Assembly (NCBI RefSeq): GCF_000384155.1
Contig: NZ_KB913031.1
Location: 2,177,092 to 2,241,091 of the forward strand
Direction: 5' to 3'
DNA length: 64,000 bases
DNA from: Methylophilus sp. 42
Lineage (GTDB): Bacteria > Pseudomonadota > Gammaproteobacteria > Burkholderiales > Methylophilaceae
Positions 62,938 to 64,000 of this stretch are shown one piece after another; position 1 is the stretch's first letter, and every line of letters starts with the position of its first letter. The notes beneath the pieces were generated by a model. That model was not told where the DNA came from and made no database searches. It saw nothing but the letters and a program-made list of their open reading frames with translations. The position numbers and the translations under genes were made by a program.

Positions 62938-64000
62938 TCAATCCCCAGACACTGAAGGAATCTTATGAATACTCAAATCTGCGCCGTCAAATTCCGACTC
63001 GGCATCCAGTCGAATACCTACCGTTTTTTTGATCAGGCCATACACAATGGCACCGCCGACCAGTGCAATGACGACGCCTGTGAGTGTGCCGATAAGTTGA
63101 CTGATAAAGCTGACACCGCCCATGCCGCCTAAAGCAGAACAGCCAAAAATACCGGCCGCCAAACCGCCCCAGGCGCCGCATAGGCCGTGCAGCGGCCAGA
63201 CACCCAGTACATCATCAATCTTCAGGCGGTTTTGAGTCATGGTAAATGCCCACACAAACAATGTGCCGGCAACGGCGCCGGTGACTAATGCGCCTAGCGG
63301 ATGCATCACGTCAGAGCCAGCACACACGGCCACCAACCCCGCCAGAGGTCCGTTATGTACGAAACCGGGGTCATTTTTACCTAGCACCAGGGCGGCCAGC
63401 GTGCCGCCAACCAGGGCCATCAGCGAATTGACGGCCACCAGACCTGAGATGTTTTGTATGGACTGCGCAGACATGACGTTAAAACCAAACCAGCCAACCG
63501 TAAGTATCCAAGCACCTAAAGCGAGAAAAGGGATGTTTGATGGTGGGTAAGCATGCAAGCGGCCGTCTTTGGTATAGCGCCCATTACGCGCACCGAGCAG
63601 GATAACCGCCGCCAGTGCAATCCAGCCGCCCATGGCATGCACCACGACTGAACCGGCAAAGTCATGAAAGCCTGCGCCAAAATTAGCTTTTAACCAGTCT
63701 TGAAAGCCGAAGTGGTTATTCCAGGCGATGCCCTCAAAAAACGGGTAGACAAAACCGACGATGAGAAAGGTGGCGGCCATTTGCGGATTGAATTTGGCGC
63801 GTTCGGCAATGCCGCCAGAGACAATCGCCGGGATAGCCGCGGCAAAGGTTAACAGGAAAAAGAATTTAACCAGGTCATAGCCACTTTTCGCGGCCAATAC
63901 ATCGGCGCCGCTGAAAAAATTGATGCCATAGGCAATGCTGTAACCAATGAAAAAATAGGCGATGGTAGACACACAAAAATCCACCATGATTTTGACCAGG
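62938..64000 (-). CDS. amtB: AmtB-type ammonium transporter (N-terminus cut by window edge)
   Basis: Inner-membrane ammonium channel. About 354 codons are visible; the frame continues past 64000 as LVKIMVDFCVSTIAYF, so the Met at 63987 is internal and the first helices and start are missing. The twin-histidine pore residues lie in SVVVHAMGGWIAL and VWPLHGLCGAWGG. The C-terminus (ESEFDGADLSIH) is the GlnK-contacting tail. A glnK partner, if any, is outside the window. Convergent with the tad locus. Confidence 0.94.
   Translation of the reverse strand, partial: LVKIMVDFCVSTIAYFFIGYSIAYGINFFSGADVLAAKSGYDLVKFFFLLTFAAAIPAIVSGGIAERAKFNPQMAATFLIVGFVYPFFEGIAWNNHFGFQDWLKANFGAGFHDFAGSVVVHAMGGWIALAAVILLGARNGRYTKDGRLHAYPPSNIPFLALGAWILTVGWFGFNVMSAQSIQNISGLVAVNSLMALVGGTLAALVLGKNDPGFVHNGPLAGLVAVCAGSDVMHPLGALVTGAVAGTLFVWAFTMTQNRLKIDDVLGVWPLHGLCGAWGGLAAGIFGCSALGGMGGVSFISQLIGTLTGVVIALVGGAIVYGLIKKTVGIRLDAESEFDGADLSIHKIPSVSGD

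Overview
The window looks like a chromosomal segment of a Gram-negative proteobacterium. The gene families, the RND/Tad/NasR content and the moderate GC suggest a betaproteobacterium, plausibly a Methylophilaceae-type methylotroph, but no rRNA gene or methylotrophy marker is present, so that placement is inference. No tRNA, rRNA or CRISPR array was seen.

Layout. (1) 1-3514: a Fur-boxed fecI-fecR-TonB receptor iron-uptake set, all on the minus strand, with the receptor cut by the window edge. (2) 3601-4941: an HflX-type GTPase. (3) 5105-7270: a block of small minus-strand accessory genes (membrane protein, orphan BrnA-like antitoxin, hypothetical, lipoprotein) with an integron attC-like site and a REP-associated tyrosine transposase (RAYT) framed by two oppositely oriented REP palindromes. 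(4) 7428-21805: two complete RND multidrug efflux systems around a TetR regulator and a YbaL-type cation/proton antiporter; the first pump and tetR share a divergent promoter with a 12+12 bp operator. (5) 21893-45162: a very complete nitrate assimilation island. It has the antiterminator NasR (NIT+ANTAR); operon A (nrtABD, a porin, siroheme synthesis, NirB, NarK-type transporter, a PP2C-kinase fusion, Rieske NirD, NasA); and operon B (second NirB, Rieske-less NirD, and a nitrate reductase fused to a CysJ-like flavoprotein). Each operon has its own upstream region with an NtrC-like site, a consensus sigma-54 -24/-12 promoter, leader hairpins and a strong terminator, so both look controlled by nitrogen limitation and by nitrate-dependent antitermination. 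(6) 45213-51202: aldo/keto reductase + iron alcohol dehydrogenase with a divergent LysR gene, and an ArsR regulator divergent from an MFS exporter and an Old Yellow Enzyme. (7) 51721-62761: a full tad/flp pilus locus, with a good Fur-box match upstream. (8) 62938-64000: the start-truncated ammonium transporter gene on the minus strand.

How it works together. Nitrate would enter through the porin and the NrtABD or NarK transporters, be reduced by either of two different nitrate reductases and then by siroheme nitrite reductases to ammonium; AmtB at the window edge fits the same nitrogen theme. The most noteworthy points are the duplicated sigma-54/antitermination control regions over two non-identical reductase sets, the undescribed role of the kinase/phosphatase inside operon A, and the small attC/RAYT accessory block.
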